Notes under the pieces: model-generated
What the model was told of the DNA's origin: nothing
The model's input: only the letters and a program-made list of their open reading frames with translations
Database searches by the model: none
Position numbers and translations under genes: made by a program
In this document: piece after piece, positions 8,127 through 16,731 of the stretch
How positions within the stretch are numbered: position 1 is the stretch's first letter
How the letters are laid out: each line of letters opens with the position of its first letter
Assembly: GCF_022012475.1 (NCBI RefSeq)
Contig: NZ_JAKLWS010000034.1
Coordinates: 1-47,861 of the forward strand
DNA from: Rhodohalobacter sulfatireducens
Lineage (GTDB): Bacteria; Bacteroidota; Rhodothermia; Balneolales; Balneolaceae
Length of the DNA: 47,861 bases
Reading direction: 5' to 3'

Positions 8127-9485
8127 TTAAACTAAAGCAGGCTCAGCATAGAACTCCTGGATGGAGCTCTTCTTGACGGGCTTGGCCATAAGAGTTGCGG
8201 AAGTGCAATCGGTAATTTCAACTTCCACATAATCTCCCTTTTGGAAATCTTTTCGATCGAAAACCACCATCTTGTTTGTATCGGTTCGGCCGGAGAGTTG
8301 CTCGCTGGATCGTTTGCTTTCACCCTCAACGAGTACAAGATGCCGTTTACCGATCTCTTGCTTATTATTCTCTTCCTGGATGTTCATCTGCTGCTCGATG
8401 ATCTCAGACAACCGCCTTTTTTTCACGTCCTCGGGGACGTTATCATCATATTTCCGGTGAGCAAGGGTTCGTTCGCGTTCTGAGTAGGCGAACATATAGG
8501 CCAAATCAAACCGAACTTTTTTCATGAGAGACAGGGTATCGGCGTGTTCCTCTTCGGTTTCATCACAGAAGCCTGTTATGATATCTGTTGAGAGTGATAC
8601 ATCCGGAATTATCTCCCGCATCTTGTCGGTCAGGTTGAGATATTGTTCTCTTGTATAAGGTCGTCTCATCCGTTCAAGGGTCGTATCCGATCCGGCTTGA
8701 GCAGGAATATGTATGTAACTGCACAAGTTCGGCCGCTTGGCTATCAGGTGTAGAAGTGGTTCCGGAAAATCTTTTGGATGGGGAGATGAGAAACGGAATC
8801 GCATTTCCGGGTCCACCTTACTGGCTTGATCCATCAATTGTGTGAAATCGACATCCTCATATTGATAGGAGTTCACATTTTGACCTAAGAGTGTGACCTC
8901 TTTATACCCCTGATCACTAAGTTGTTGAATTTCATTTAATATACTTTTCAGCGGCCGGCTTCGCTCACGTCCCCGTGTAAATGGTACAACACAAAACGCA
9001 CACATGTTATCGCAGCCGCGCATGATCGACACAAACGCACTTACGCCGTTATCGCTGGTTCGAACCGGGCTGATGTCGGCATAGGTTTCTTCAAGCGATA
9101 AAAGCACGTTCACTGCTTTTCTTCCGTCATCTACTTCGGCAAGCAGGTTCGGGAGATCGCGGTAGGCATCGGGCCCAACTACAATATCAACGAGTTGCTC
9201 CCGGTCAATAATCTGATCGCGGATTCTCTCGGCCATACAGCCAAGAACGCCAACGGTGAGATCGTCTTTCTCTTTTTTGAGTGATCGAAATTCCTTTAAA
9301 CGGTTCCAAACCCGAGTTTCCGCATTCTCACGGATAGAGCATGTGTTCACAAAGATGACATCTGCTTCCTCTGCGGTTTGTACCGGTTGCATTCCATCTT
9401 TCATCAGGATGGAATTTACGATTTCAGAATCAGAAAAATTCATCTGGCAACCGTAGGTTTCTATGTAGAATCGTTTATCACTCAT
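8127..9485 (-). CDS. miaB: tRNA-2-methylthio-N6-dimethylallyladenosine synthase
   Basis: Radical-SAM methylthiotransferase that adds the 2-methylthio group to i6A37 in tRNAs reading UNN codons. At 452 aa it has the full architecture: an N-terminal UPF0004 domain with [13 protein letters not shown] and cluster cysteines Cys13, Cys49 and Cys83; the radical-SAM CxxxCxxC at Cys158, Cys162, Cys165 in [10 protein letters not shown]; and a C-terminal TRAM domain (about 375-440). ATG start at 9485 with AAGGAG 9 nt upstream. It lies downstream of two FKBP lipoprotein genes on the same strand, with its own candidate promoter in the 91-bp gap. Confidence 0.97.
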   Translation of the reverse strand: MSDKRFYIETYGCQMNFSDSEIVNSILMKDGMQPVQTAEEADVIFVNTCSIRENAETRVWNRLKEFRSLKKEKDDLTVGVLGCMAERIRDQIIDREQLVDIVVGPDAYRDLPNLLAEVDDGRKAVNVLLSLEETYADISPVRTSDNGVSAFVSIMRGCDNMCAFCVVPFTRGRERSRPLKSILNEIQQLSDQGYKEVTLLGQNVNSYQYEDVDFTQLMDQASKVDPEMRFRFSSPHPKDFPEPLLHLIAKRPNLCSYIHIPAQAGSDTTLERMRRPYTREQYLNLTDKMREIIPDVSLSTDIITGFCDETEEEHADTLSLMKKVRFDLAYMFAYSERERTLAHRKYDDNVPEDVKKRRLSEIIEQQMNIQEENNKQEIGKRHLVLVEGESKRSSEQLSGRTDTNKMVVFDRKDFQKGDYVEVEITDCTSATLMAKPVKKSSIQEFYAEPALV

Positions 9486-9494
9486 TGAATTAGA

Positions 9495-9524
9495 CTCCTT
9501 TTTTCATTTGAGCCATCAAAAATA
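9495..9524 (-). promoter_or_regulatory. miaB ribosome binding site and candidate -7 box
   Basis: On the minus strand, AAGGAG (9495-9500) sits 9 nt before the miaB ATG, and TATTTTTG (9517-9524) matches the TAnnTTTG -7 consensus. I see no good -33 box at the usual distance, so the promoter half is tentative. Confidence 0.4.
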
Positions 9525-9576
9525 ACCAATGTTGAGGAATGTTAACAGCGTGAATCGGACTCAGAAAAGCCCCTGG

Positions 9577-10377
9577 TCATAGGATTTCATCGAGTTCCAC
9601 TTCAAAAACTATGACATTATTGTATTGAGGATATTGATTACCATATCCAAGCGCTGGCGGAACAAATAATTGATACTTGCCGCCTTCTTTCATCAGTTGT
9701 AATCCTTCACTGAACCCCTGGATAACACCCGTTACGTTGAATTCGACACTTTCTCCCTCAGGTGATTGATCGAATGAGTAACCGTTTGTAAAGGTACCTT
9801 TATATTTAACTCGAACCGAACTTTCTAAAGTTGGTGTTTCTCCGTCCCCCTCTTCGAGAATGCGATATTGAAGGCCGCTTTCAGTTTCTTCAACATCTTC
9901 AAGTGCTGCATTATCGATTAAAAACTGTTCTTGGTCTTGCCGCAAGAACGAGAGTAATCTCATATCAAAGACATAAACCCGTCCGTTTCCTTCTGCTAAG
10001 TTTGAGGGAATTACGAATTCGTATCTGGCACCCTCCTTCATGAGCTGTACACCTTCCCCAATGCCGGGAAAGACATTCAATTCATCGGGAGTGAAAATTT
10101 CAAATTGCTGAGGGTCCTGCGGGCCAAATCGTCTGTCTTGTCGAACAGATTCTCCCTCATAATCAACAATAACTTTCTGGTCACCTTCAGGGATTTCACC
10201 TTCTCCCTCTTCGATCACTCGATACATCAATCCGCTGTTTGTGGTTGTTACACCATCCCGTTGAGCATAATCTTCGAGAAAGGCTTGATCTTGCGAGTCA
10301 TCGTAGCTTGTGGATGTGTCTAAACATCCTGCGAAAAAAAGAGTAAGTAGAAGTGGTAATAGTTTTAATATTTTCAT
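9577..10377 (-). CDS. Lipoprotein with two FKBP-type domains
   Basis: Predicted envelope lipoprotein of 266 aa: signal MKILKLLPLLLTLFFAGC with lipobox Cys18, then two tandem FKBP-type peptidyl-prolyl isomerase domains (about 45-145 and 158-266). The second keeps most active-site positions of the family: VRVKYKG, FDQS, GVIQGFSEG, ALGYG and IVFEVEL. The first is degenerate: FG replaces FD, PGIGEG replaces the VIxGW segment and LAEGNG replaces the ALGYG loop, so it is probably not catalytic and may bind clients. It is 20 bp downstream of a paralogous single-domain gene in the same operon, consistent with tandem duplication. Confidence 0.88.
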   Translation of the reverse strand: MKILKLLPLLLTLFFAGCLDTSTSYDDSQDQAFLEDYAQRDGVTTTNSGLMYRVIEEGEGEIPEGDQKVIVDYEGESVRQDRRFGPQDPQQFEIFTPDELNVFPGIGEGVQLMKEGARYEFVIPSNLAEGNGRVYVFDMRLLSFLRQDQEQFLIDNAALEDVEETESGLQYRILEEGDGETPTLESSVRVKYKGTFTNGYSFDQSPEGESVEFNVTGVIQGFSEGLQLMKEGGKYQLFVPPALGYGNQYPQYNNVIVFEVELDEIL

Positions 10378-10397
10378 ACAGATTTAATACGTATTAA

Positions 10398-10874
10398 TTA
10401 TTCAACAATTTCAACAAGTGTAACTTCAAAAATAACAGTCGTTCCGGGGCAAAATTCTCCGGCCGCAGTTTCACCGAATGCCAGGTGGGAGGGCAGAACA
10501 AATTCATAAGTTGCCCCCTGTTTCATCAATTGCAATCCTTCTTCCAATCCCTCAAGAAGTCCCTCTACGGTGGTTTCCTGTGGTCCAATATTATCGGTTG
10601 TATCAAATATGGAGCCATTAATTCGCTTCCCTTCATATTCTATACGAACAGTGGATTCTAGCGATGGACTGGCACCTTCACCCTCTTCAATTACGCGATA
10701 TTGCAATCCACTTTCGGTTTGAATTACGCCTTCTTTATCCCGGTTTTGTTCCCAGTACTCTGCTTGCTCTTCTCGGCTGAAATCCTCGCACGATTCATTC
10801 GGCCCGGTAGATCCCAGGCATCCCGATAATATAATTGACAGGAAAATTACAGAAAGAATAACAGGTCGATTCAT
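10398..10874 (-). CDS. Single-domain FKBP-type peptidyl-prolyl isomerase lipoprotein
   Basis: A 158-aa envelope lipoprotein: signal peptide ending in IILSGC, a short linker with NRDKEGVIQTESGLQYRV, and one FKBP domain (about 55-158). VRIEYEGKRINGSIFDTT keeps the FD pair, EGLLEGLEEGLQLM covers the active-site helix, and LAFGE replaces the ALGYG loop, so the aromatic is Phe rather than Tyr. It should accelerate proline isomerisation in envelope client proteins. It shares the GLQYRVIEEGEG opening with the two-domain protein encoded 20 bp downstream, indicating a common origin. ATG at 10874. Confidence 0.88.
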   Translation of the reverse strand: MNRPVILSVIFLSIILSGCLGSTGPNESCEDFSREEQAEYWEQNRDKEGVIQTESGLQYRVIEEGEGASPSLESTVRIEYEGKRINGSIFDTTDNIGPQETTVEGLLEGLEEGLQLMKQGATYEFVLPSHLAFGETAAGEFCPGTTVIFEVTLVEIVE

Positions 10875-10909
10875 ATAACGTAAATGATATTTTTCAGTTA
10901 TTTTGGTAG

Positions 10910-11383
10910 TTATACACGTGCAAACGAGGGAAGACCTATTAGATTTTTTTCAATTGTGTAAAGTGCTTCGGGAACCGAGTGATCTAATTCCCTGAGAAGT
11001 TTAGCATCGTAAAATTCCGGTTCTGAAAAATCTTCCCAATACTTCCTCTGTTGATCGATAATCGGAATGATCTCTACAATTAAGTCAGCATCATAAAAGA
11101 GAATTTTCCTGTGAATATCTTCAAGCAGATCATTTATGCATCCTGCAACAGAGACAAAGAAAGGTGCTTCCTCGGGTTCGTCTTTATTCATCAGATTTTC
11201 GAGAGTGAACGCAAGTTTTCGAACGTTGCGAACTTTTTTTATGAGCTCTTTGCGGGTTACACTATCCTCACAAATATTATTGTAATATCTATAGTTTCGA
11301 ATCAGTCTCAGGCTTTCAGTGAGGATGAGTGCAGAGGTTGCTGCGGTAAAATTTGCGAGCGCTTTACTGCTTAATTCGGCCAT
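10910..11383 (-). CDS. Small helical protein of unknown function
   Basis: I do not recognise this 157-aa protein. It has no signal peptide and reads as mostly alpha-helical (SALILTESLRLIRNYRYY; ELIKKVRNVRKLAFTLENLM; DADLIVEIIPIIDQQRKYW). Its ATG at 11383 lies inside the end of pyrE (13-bp overlap), so it is probably translationally coupled to pyrE. The 35-bp gap to the FKBP gene suggests the operon may continue. No metal-binding or catalytic motif is evident. Confidence 0.7.
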   Translation of the reverse strand: MAELSSKALANFTAATSALILTESLRLIRNYRYYNNICEDSVTRKELIKKVRNVRKLAFTLENLMNKDEPEEAPFFVSVAGCINDLLEDIHRKILFYDADLIVEIIPIIDQQRKYWEDFSEPEFYDAKLLRELDHSVPEALYTIEKNLIGLPSFARV

Positions 11384-12012
11384 GTGTCCGGACTACGTCT
11401 CCAGGCGTTTAACAATTTGAGATCTTCATTTTTGATGTATCCAGTTTCAAGTGCAACGTCAATTAATGTAGAGTAGTCTGTTAAACTGTAAAATGGTACC
11501 TCTTTCTCTTCGAATTTTTTGATCGACTTGTCGAAGCCATAGGTAAAAATGCTCAGCAGAGCCCGTACATCGGCTCCAATAAATTGGAGTGCTTCAATCA
11601 CTGATATTGCCGATCCACCTGTAGATACGAGATCTTCTATCACGACAGTAGATTGTCCCTTATCAACACCACCCTCAATCTGGTTTCCAAGGCCATATGC
11701 TTTTGCTTTCGCGCGAACATAAGCGAGAGGTTTATCAAGATTTTGTGCAATCCAGGCTGCGTGGGGTATACCGGCTGTGGCAGTTCCGGTAATTACTTCA
11801 ACATCCGGAAACTTTTCTTCTATAAAAGCCACAAAGCCCTGGGCAATTCCTTTTCGAATCTCAGGGTAACGGAGAGTGAGCCTGTTATCGCAATATATGG
11901 GGGAGTTCCAACCTGAAGACCATGTAAATGGATTTTTCGGCCTGAGAACTACCGCATTAATATCGAGTAAAGATTTTGCAAGCTCTCTGGAGTATGTCTC
12001 ATCAATAATCAT
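11371..12012 (-). CDS. pyrE: Orotate phosphoribosyltransferase
   Basis: Joins orotate and PRPP to make orotidine 5'-phosphate in de novo pyrimidine synthesis. The 213-aa protein shows the PRPP-binding signature TVVIEDLVSTGGSA in the middle, the N-terminal SPIYCDNRLTLRYPEIR region, and the dimerisation loop YVRAKAKAYGLGNQIEGG that reaches the neighbouring active site. Length is normal for a monofunctional PyrE. The start is ATG 12012. The next gene overlaps its end by 13 bp; pgpA lies 101 bp upstream on the same strand. Confidence 0.96.
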   Translation of the reverse strand: MIIDETYSRELAKSLLDINAVVLRPKNPFTWSSGWNSPIYCDNRLTLRYPEIRKGIAQGFVAFIEEKFPDVEVITGTATAGIPHAAWIAQNLDKPLAYVRAKAKAYGLGNQIEGGVDKGQSTVVIEDLVSTGGSAISVIEALQFIGADVRALLSIFTYGFDKSIKKFEEKEVPFYSLTDYSTLIDVALETGYIKNEDLKLLNAWRRSPDTWPN

Positions 12013-12113
12013 GCTTCAAAAATATTCAATCAAATTAGATATAACGTATCGTAAACAGAATTAATATGTGTTCAATACAAGTTTCCTGTTTGTTGTTTTT
12101 CAGCCGGTCACTG

Positions 12114-12587
12114 TCAAAGTAATGTTTGGTATAAATAGATGGATCCTTCCAGGCAAATAAATGCATATACACCGGCCAACAAATCATCTGCTAATATACC
12201 AATTTCTCCGGGTAAATTTTGCAACTTATCTACACCCAACGGTTTAAGGATGTCAAAAAAACGGAATAGAAGGAAACCGAAAACCAGCAGAAGTACATCA
12301 CCGGTAAAGGTGAATGAAAATCCACCAAGAATAAAAACAAGGCTTTGTCCAGCACATTCATCCATCACAAATTGAGCTGGATCTTGTCCATATTGCTTCA
12401 TCGCAGCTGATGCAGAATAAAGAGAAAGCACAAAACAGGCAGCAAATAACAGGGGAATTCCCAGGTTCGGAATGAAATATTCCGCTGCATAAATCATTGG
12501 AAGGGTAAATAAGCTTCCCCATGTTCCCGGTGCAATTGGAAGGTTGCCGGTTCCAAAAAGTGTACCTATGGCAAGTCGTATGTTCAT
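12114..12587 (-). CDS. pgpA: Phosphatidylglycerophosphatase A
   Basis: Removes the phosphate from phosphatidylglycerol phosphate to make phosphatidylglycerol in the inner membrane. The 157-aa integral protein has the family marks APGTWGS (about 20-26), the acidic pair in VMDECAGQ (Asp76, Glu77), FRFFDILKP (about 108-116) and ILADDLLAG (131-139). Its ATG overlaps the stop of pgsA in an ATGA arrangement, so the enzyme is made together with the synthase that supplies its substrate. Confidence 0.95.
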   Translation of the reverse strand: MNIRLAIGTLFGTGNLPIAPGTWGSLFTLPMIYAAEYFIPNLGIPLLFAACFVLSLYSASAAMKQYGQDPAQFVMDECAGQSLVFILGGFSFTFTGDVLLLVFGFLLFRFFDILKPLGVDKLQNLPGEIGILADDLLAGVYAFICLEGSIYLYQTLL

Positions 12588-13201
12588 GATTTTTTAAATT
12601 GGCTCGAAAAGAGTGCACGATTTACAACTATATATTCAATACCGGAGTAGAGAGTAATGATCATAACGAGCATTAATCCTGTATAGAATACATTCGAATC
12701 GAGAATAATCTGGATCATTTCACCAAAACGCCCCCTGAACAACATCAGAAGCCCAAAAATGAGTGCTATATAGAGATACATCATTTGAATGGCGGTTTTT
12801 ACCTTTGCCATATACCGGGTTTGCATGATGACCCCTTTGCGATTTGCAAAAATTCGAAGGGCTGTGATAGCCACATCGCGCACTACAATAAGCAGTATTG
12901 CCCACAGAGGGAATTGACTCGGATCGAGAAAGGGAAGACAGATAAAGCCGGCAAATGTGAGAAACTTGTCGGCCAGCGGATCGAGAAAAACACCGAAGTC
13001 ACTCTCTGCGTTGAAACGGCGGGCGATGTACCCGTCAATAAAATCGGTAGCTGCGGCAATAAAAAAGATTACAAGACTGATAGCCCGCCAGAAAATTTGA
13101 TCCTGGATGAACAGATATAGGAATATGGGGGCCAGCAGTAACCGGAAGCCGCTAAGTATGTTTGGAATTTTTTGCACACTTAAAGGTATAATTCTTGTCA
13201 A
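12584..13201 (-). CDS. pgsA: CDP-diacylglycerol-glycerol-3-phosphate 3-phosphatidyltransferase
   Basis: Makes phosphatidylglycerol phosphate from CDP-diacylglycerol and glycerol 3-phosphate. The full CDP-alcohol phosphotransferase motif DGx2ARx8Gx3Dx3D is present: Asp56, Gly57, Ala60, Arg61, Gly70, Asp74 and Asp78 in DGYIARRFN...GVFLDPLAD. About five membrane helices are visible. The reading frame opens with TTG at 13201; a GTG at 13177 would give MQKIPNILSGFRLL, a more typical family N-terminus, and is a good alternative. Four-base overlap with pgpA. PgsA-type specificity rests on that pairing, because inositol-lipid synthases share the motif. Confidence 0.93.
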   Translation of the reverse strand: MTRIIPLSVQKIPNILSGFRLLLAPIFLYLFIQDQIFWRAISLVIFFIAAATDFIDGYIARRFNAESDFGVFLDPLADKFLTFAGFICLPFLDPSQFPLWAILLIVVRDVAITALRIFANRKGVIMQTRYMAKVKTAIQMMYLYIALIFGLLMLFRGRFGEMIQIILDSNVFYTGLMLVMIITLYSGIEYIVVNRALFSSQFKKS

Positions 13202-13282
13202 TTAATTGTTATTCGTGTACTCAAAATTTCACAAGAGCCGCAATATTGTCAACTGGATGAAGACTCCCAACCTTATTCCTAT

Positions 13283-13290
13283 TAAATTTG
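13283..13290 (+). promoter_or_regulatory. Candidate -7 box for cinA
   Basis: TAAATTTG fits TAnnTTTG exactly and lies 75 bp before the cinA ATG. No convincing -33 box is seen at 17-23 nt, so this is tentative. Confidence 0.3.
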
Positions 13291-13365
13291 AGGTAAATAT
13301 CTGTACAAAAAAAGGAATTATATCCGCATTTCATACATGTTCAGCAAAATCCTATTTTCAACACT

Positions 13366-14634
13366 ATGAAAAAGGCACATATCATCACAATTGGAAACGA
13401 GTTATTAATCGGCGATACCGTTAACACAAATGCATCATGGATTGGAAGTAAATTGACAGAATCGGGCTTTTCGGTAGATAAGATGATTTCGATACCGGAC
13501 GATTATACCCCGATCATTGAAGAAATTTCAGATTCACTTCAAAAAGCTGATCTTACCATTGTAACCGGAGGTCTTGGGCCAACGCACGATGATATCACTA
13601 AAAAAGCAGTCGCTGATATTTTTGATTCAGAATTGGTTGAGAACGAAGCTGTACTCAATCACGTAAAAGAGATTTTTGAGACACGTGGATTTATTTTTTC
13701 ACGATCCAACAGGGAGCAGGCATTGGTTCCGGAGTGTTGTGAGGTGCTCTTCAACTCGCAAGGAACCGCCCCCGGAATGTGGTTTGAGAGGAATGGCCAT
13801 TATCTTGCTGTATTGCCGGGTGTTCCGTACGAAATGAAGCACCTAATGGATAAACAGGTTTCTAAAAAGGTTGAGGAGTATATTCAAGATCTTGATACGA
13901 ATATTATAGAATATTTCAGAACCGCAGGAATTCCGGAGAGTACGCTTAGTGATAAAGTGGGGGATTTAGATCAATTTACATCCAATGGTGTCAGGGTTGC
14001 ATTCCTGCCGAATCCAAGTGGGGTGACGATTCGGATCAGTGCAAACTCAGAAGATAAATTGGTCCAACTTCGTGAAATGCTGCAAGACCGGGCCGGGAAA
14101 TATATTTATGGTAAAGGTAAAAACTTGAGATTGGCTGAAGTATTAGGTGAACTTCTTATTGAAAAAAACATGACCATTGCAACAGCTGAGAGCTGTACAG
14201 GCGGTTTATTGTCAAATGAAATAACTGATATTCCCGGGAGTTCTCGATACATGCTGGGCGGGGTTGTAGCTTACTCGAATGATGTGAAAAAGAATTTGTT
14301 GAGTGTGTCTCAGAATTCACTGGAGCAATATGGAGCAGTTAGCAAAAAGGTGGCGCTTGAGATGGCCAAAGGAGTTGCAGAGTACGTAGGAGCTGATATC
14401 GGCGTTTCTTCAACAGGAATTGCAGGACCCAGCGGCGGCACGGAGGAGAAGCCGGTTGGCATGGTATGGATGGGATTTTGGATCAACGGAGAACATTTTG
14501 CCCTGCGGTCTGTTTTTACGAATGATCGCTTAATCAACAAGGAACGAACGGTGATGGTAATACTGGAATCTGTACGGAGGAGATTGCTGGGAGTCGACAG
14601 TCTGCCGTATGAACTCAAACCTCAACAAACCTGA
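13366..14634 (+). CDS. cinA: CinA-family protein (ADP-ribose pyrophosphatase/NMN amidohydrolase)
   Basis: A 422-aa two-domain protein. The N-terminal MoCF-like domain (about 1-170) has HIITIGNELLIGDTVNTNA and VTGGLGPTHDDITK; the C-terminal domain (about 255-415) has TIATAESCTGGLLSN and GIAGPSGGTEEKPVG, the signature of NMN deamidase PncC. In studied members the two halves act in pyridine-nucleotide recycling; the old name competence/damage-inducible protein reflects its genetic context in other bacteria. It overlaps the next gene by one base (TGATG), so it is co-transcribed with the outer-membrane protein and ftsX. Confidence 0.95.
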   Translation: MKKAHIITIGNELLIGDTVNTNASWIGSKLTESGFSVDKMISIPDDYTPIIEEISDSLQKADLTIVTGGLGPTHDDITKKAVADIFDSELVENEAVLNHVKEIFETRGFIFSRSNREQALVPECCEVLFNSQGTAPGMWFERNGHYLAVLPGVPYEMKHLMDKQVSKKVEEYIQDLDTNIIEYFRTAGIPESTLSDKVGDLDQFTSNGVRVAFLPNPSGVTIRISANSEDKLVQLREMLQDRAGKYIYGKGKNLRLAEVLGELLIEKNMTIATAESCTGGLLSNEITDIPGSSRYMLGGVVAYSNDVKKNLLSVSQNSLEQYGAVSKKVALEMAKGVAEYVGADIGVSSTGIAGPSGGTEEKPVGMVWMGFWINGEHFALRSVFTNDRLINKERTVMVILESVRRRLLGVDSLPYELKPQQT

Positions 14635-16718
14635 TGCTGTTATCCTCGATTATTGCTCTTGTATTTAGCTTGCTGCAGGTGGCACCGTCTCAATCTCAAC
14701 AAGATACGCTCTCTGCAGCACCGGTGGATACCATGACGACAGTACCTCAAGATACGCTCTCGTCAGCACCCCAGGACACATCGTTGACAGCACCGAGGGA
14801 CAGTTTATCAACAACTCCCCGGGATACTTTGTCATCAGGAATACAAGATACCCTATCAACGGCTCAACAGGATTCGCTCTCGCAATCTTTGCAAGAACAG
14901 GAGGCTGAAGAACAAATTCCCGATACAGTGTATGTTTGGGATCAGAAGTTCCCGGAATCGTTTGATATGAGCGAAACGGACAGCACACTTCGATGGGTCA
15001 ACCTGCTGAACCTGTTCGATAAGTTTCACAAAGAAAAAGGAGCTGTCACATCTCGTATGGGTACAGTCGGACGGATGGATGGAATATTACTGCATGCATA
15101 TTCTACGCGGCACATGAATCTTGAAATGGAGGGGCTCAATTACAACGATCCGCTCACCGGAAATGTGAACTGGAATCGCCTGCCGATCCATAAAATTGCA
15201 GGATTTTACGAGGCAGATTACGGAGCCTCCTATCGATCGAGAATCAGGTTGCGAGAGCACTACCTGATCCAACCAAGAACCTATCTGAATTTTGATGAGA
15301 GTGACTTTGATTATCGGAGTCTCGAATTTTCATACACCCAGAATTTTTTAAAAACTACAAACCTAGAACTCTCTTTTTGGGATCGAAGGGATGGCGGGGG
15401 ATACCGTTCTCAAGCTGTTCGGGGCCAGCAGGTTACAGCAAGGGTATATCATCAACTGAATCATCGCTGGCTGCTAAAAGCAGGATTTATTAATAATGGA
15501 TTGGATCTCGGGGAATCGTTTGGTTACCAGTTGAACGATCCGGCGCTATTCTCTTTCAATACATTTGTAGCTTCTCCGGTTGAACCGAACGCTAGCTCAG
15601 AGTATGGTGCCAAGGACCTTTATGTTCAAATACATCACCGAGCTGATACTGTAAGTTCCGTTTCAACTAAAATGGGTATACATTACCAGGTGGATAAACG
15701 CTCATTGAAATATAGTGCTGACACGCTGTCTACGAATTTTCGAAGGCTTGAGATGTTCGCTCGTCACAGGGTCTCAATTTCTTCTGCGGAGGTAATTGGT
15801 ACAGGACGTCTTTCTTTAATGTCGGAACAGGAGAAATCAAATCTTACAGAAAGCAGTTGGTTGGGTGGAGAAATGAACGTGGATGCGTCTCAAAAAATTG
15901 GAACTCTTTTTGAGTTGAATGGCCATGGATCTTTTAAAACCTGGAACGACGGGAGGTCAACGTCAGAACTTTCCGGCCGTTTGATATTCAGGCCAATTCA
16001 AGGATTTCGATTGTCAGGGTTCGGGGGAGCAATTTCCAGGGCACCGGATATCCAGGCGGCATACTGGGAGTCGGATGAATTTTTTGGCTCGTCCGATTTG
16101 AGCAATGAAGATTCTCAGTTTATAGGGCTCCAGGCCGAGATCGATTTTTGGCGGGACCTTACATTTGGAGTTCGGGGAGATATCCGGAATACAACGAATG
16201 CCGTATTTTTGCAGGAGGGGCAATTTCAAAATATAGATCCATACACACTGACAAGCGGTACGGCTTGGTTTTCACTCGATTCAAGGATCTTTGAGGGGCA
16301 AATATCCGGGACACTGAAAACATATTCATCAGACAGTTTCAACCCGGTGAATTCTACATTGGCAAATTCCGGCGAAAGAATATGGTTGAAGAGTCATTTT
16401 TACTGGAAGAATTACCTTTTTGACAGGGCAACTTTTGTAAAAGCCGGTTTTTCAGGAGTTTTTTCACCAAATCCATTTCGTACTGCTGAATTTATTGCAC
16501 CCCTGAATCGATGGCAGCACGGAACAAATGAGTTTATCAACCCGTCATACTACCGGGTTGATGTAGATCTATCTGCCAGGGTACGTTGGTTTATGATACT
16601 CTTGAAATGGGAAAACGTACTTGATCAGGTTCAACAACTGGGCTACTTTGAATCAGTCGGATACCCCATGCCCGGAAGGCGGTTTCGATTTGGCGTACGA
16701 GTACTTTTTACCAATTAG
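14634..16718 (+). CDS. TonB-receptor/porin-like outer membrane protein with octapeptide repeats
   Basis: A 694-aa predicted outer-membrane beta-barrel protein. A signal peptide (about 1-21) is followed by about eight tandem octapeptides at residues 22-85 of pattern x-x-D-[TS]-[LM]-S-x-[AT] (for example PQDTLSSA, PRDTLSSG). A plug-like region follows (GTVGRMDGILLHAYSTRH; MNLEMEGLNYNDPL), then alternating aromatic strands to the end (RRFRFGVRVLFTN). It resembles the plug and barrel arrangement of TonB-dependent receptors but lacks a clear TonB box, so putative porin is equally possible. The ligand is unknown. It overlaps cinA by 1 bp and is 13 bp before ftsX. Confidence 0.75.
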   Translation: MLLSSIIALVFSLLQVAPSQSQQDTLSAAPVDTMTTVPQDTLSSAPQDTSLTAPRDSLSTTPRDTLSSGIQDTLSTAQQDSLSQSLQEQEAEEQIPDTVYVWDQKFPESFDMSETDSTLRWVNLLNLFDKFHKEKGAVTSRMGTVGRMDGILLHAYSTRHMNLEMEGLNYNDPLTGNVNWNRLPIHKIAGFYEADYGASYRSRIRLREHYLIQPRTYLNFDESDFDYRSLEFSYTQNFLKTTNLELSFWDRRDGGGYRSQAVRGQQVTARVYHQLNHRWLLKAGFINNGLDLGESFGYQLNDPALFSFNTFVASPVEPNASSEYGAKDLYVQIHHRADTVSSVSTKMGIHYQVDKRSLKYSADTLSTNFRRLEMFARHRVSISSAEVIGTGRLSLMSEQEKSNLTESSWLGGEMNVDASQKIGTLFELNGHGSFKTWNDGRSTSELSGRLIFRPIQGFRLSGFGGAISRAPDIQAAYWESDEFFGSSDLSNEDSQFIGLQAEIDFWRDLTFGVRGDIRNTTNAVFLQEGQFQNIDPYTLTSGTAWFSLDSRIFEGQISGTLKTYSSDSFNPVNSTLANSGERIWLKSHFYWKNYLFDRATFVKAGFSGVFSPNPFRTAEFIAPLNRWQHGTNEFINPSYYRVDVDLSARVRWFMILLKWENVLDQVQQLGYFESVGYPMPGRRFRFGVRVLFTN
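14697..14888 (+). repeat. In-frame 24-bp tandem repeats encoding octapeptides
   Basis: About eight degenerate 24-bp units encode a Pro/Gln-Asp-Thr-Leu-Ser-rich linker directly after the signal peptide of the outer-membrane protein. Copies such as CAAGATACGCTCTC recur at DNA level, which suggests expansion by slippage. Confidence 0.75.
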
Positions 16719-16731
16719 ACGGATAGCACAG

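Noticed and set aside
14697-14888. CRISPR-like array
   Set aside because: The 24-bp units are contiguous without spacers and in frame in a protein; no CRISPR array or cas gene is visible in the window.
16621-16731. Longer N-terminus for ftsX
   Set aside because: The extension runs inside the outer-membrane protein gene and precedes the normal FtsX N-terminus; ATG 16732 is 13 bp after the previous stop.
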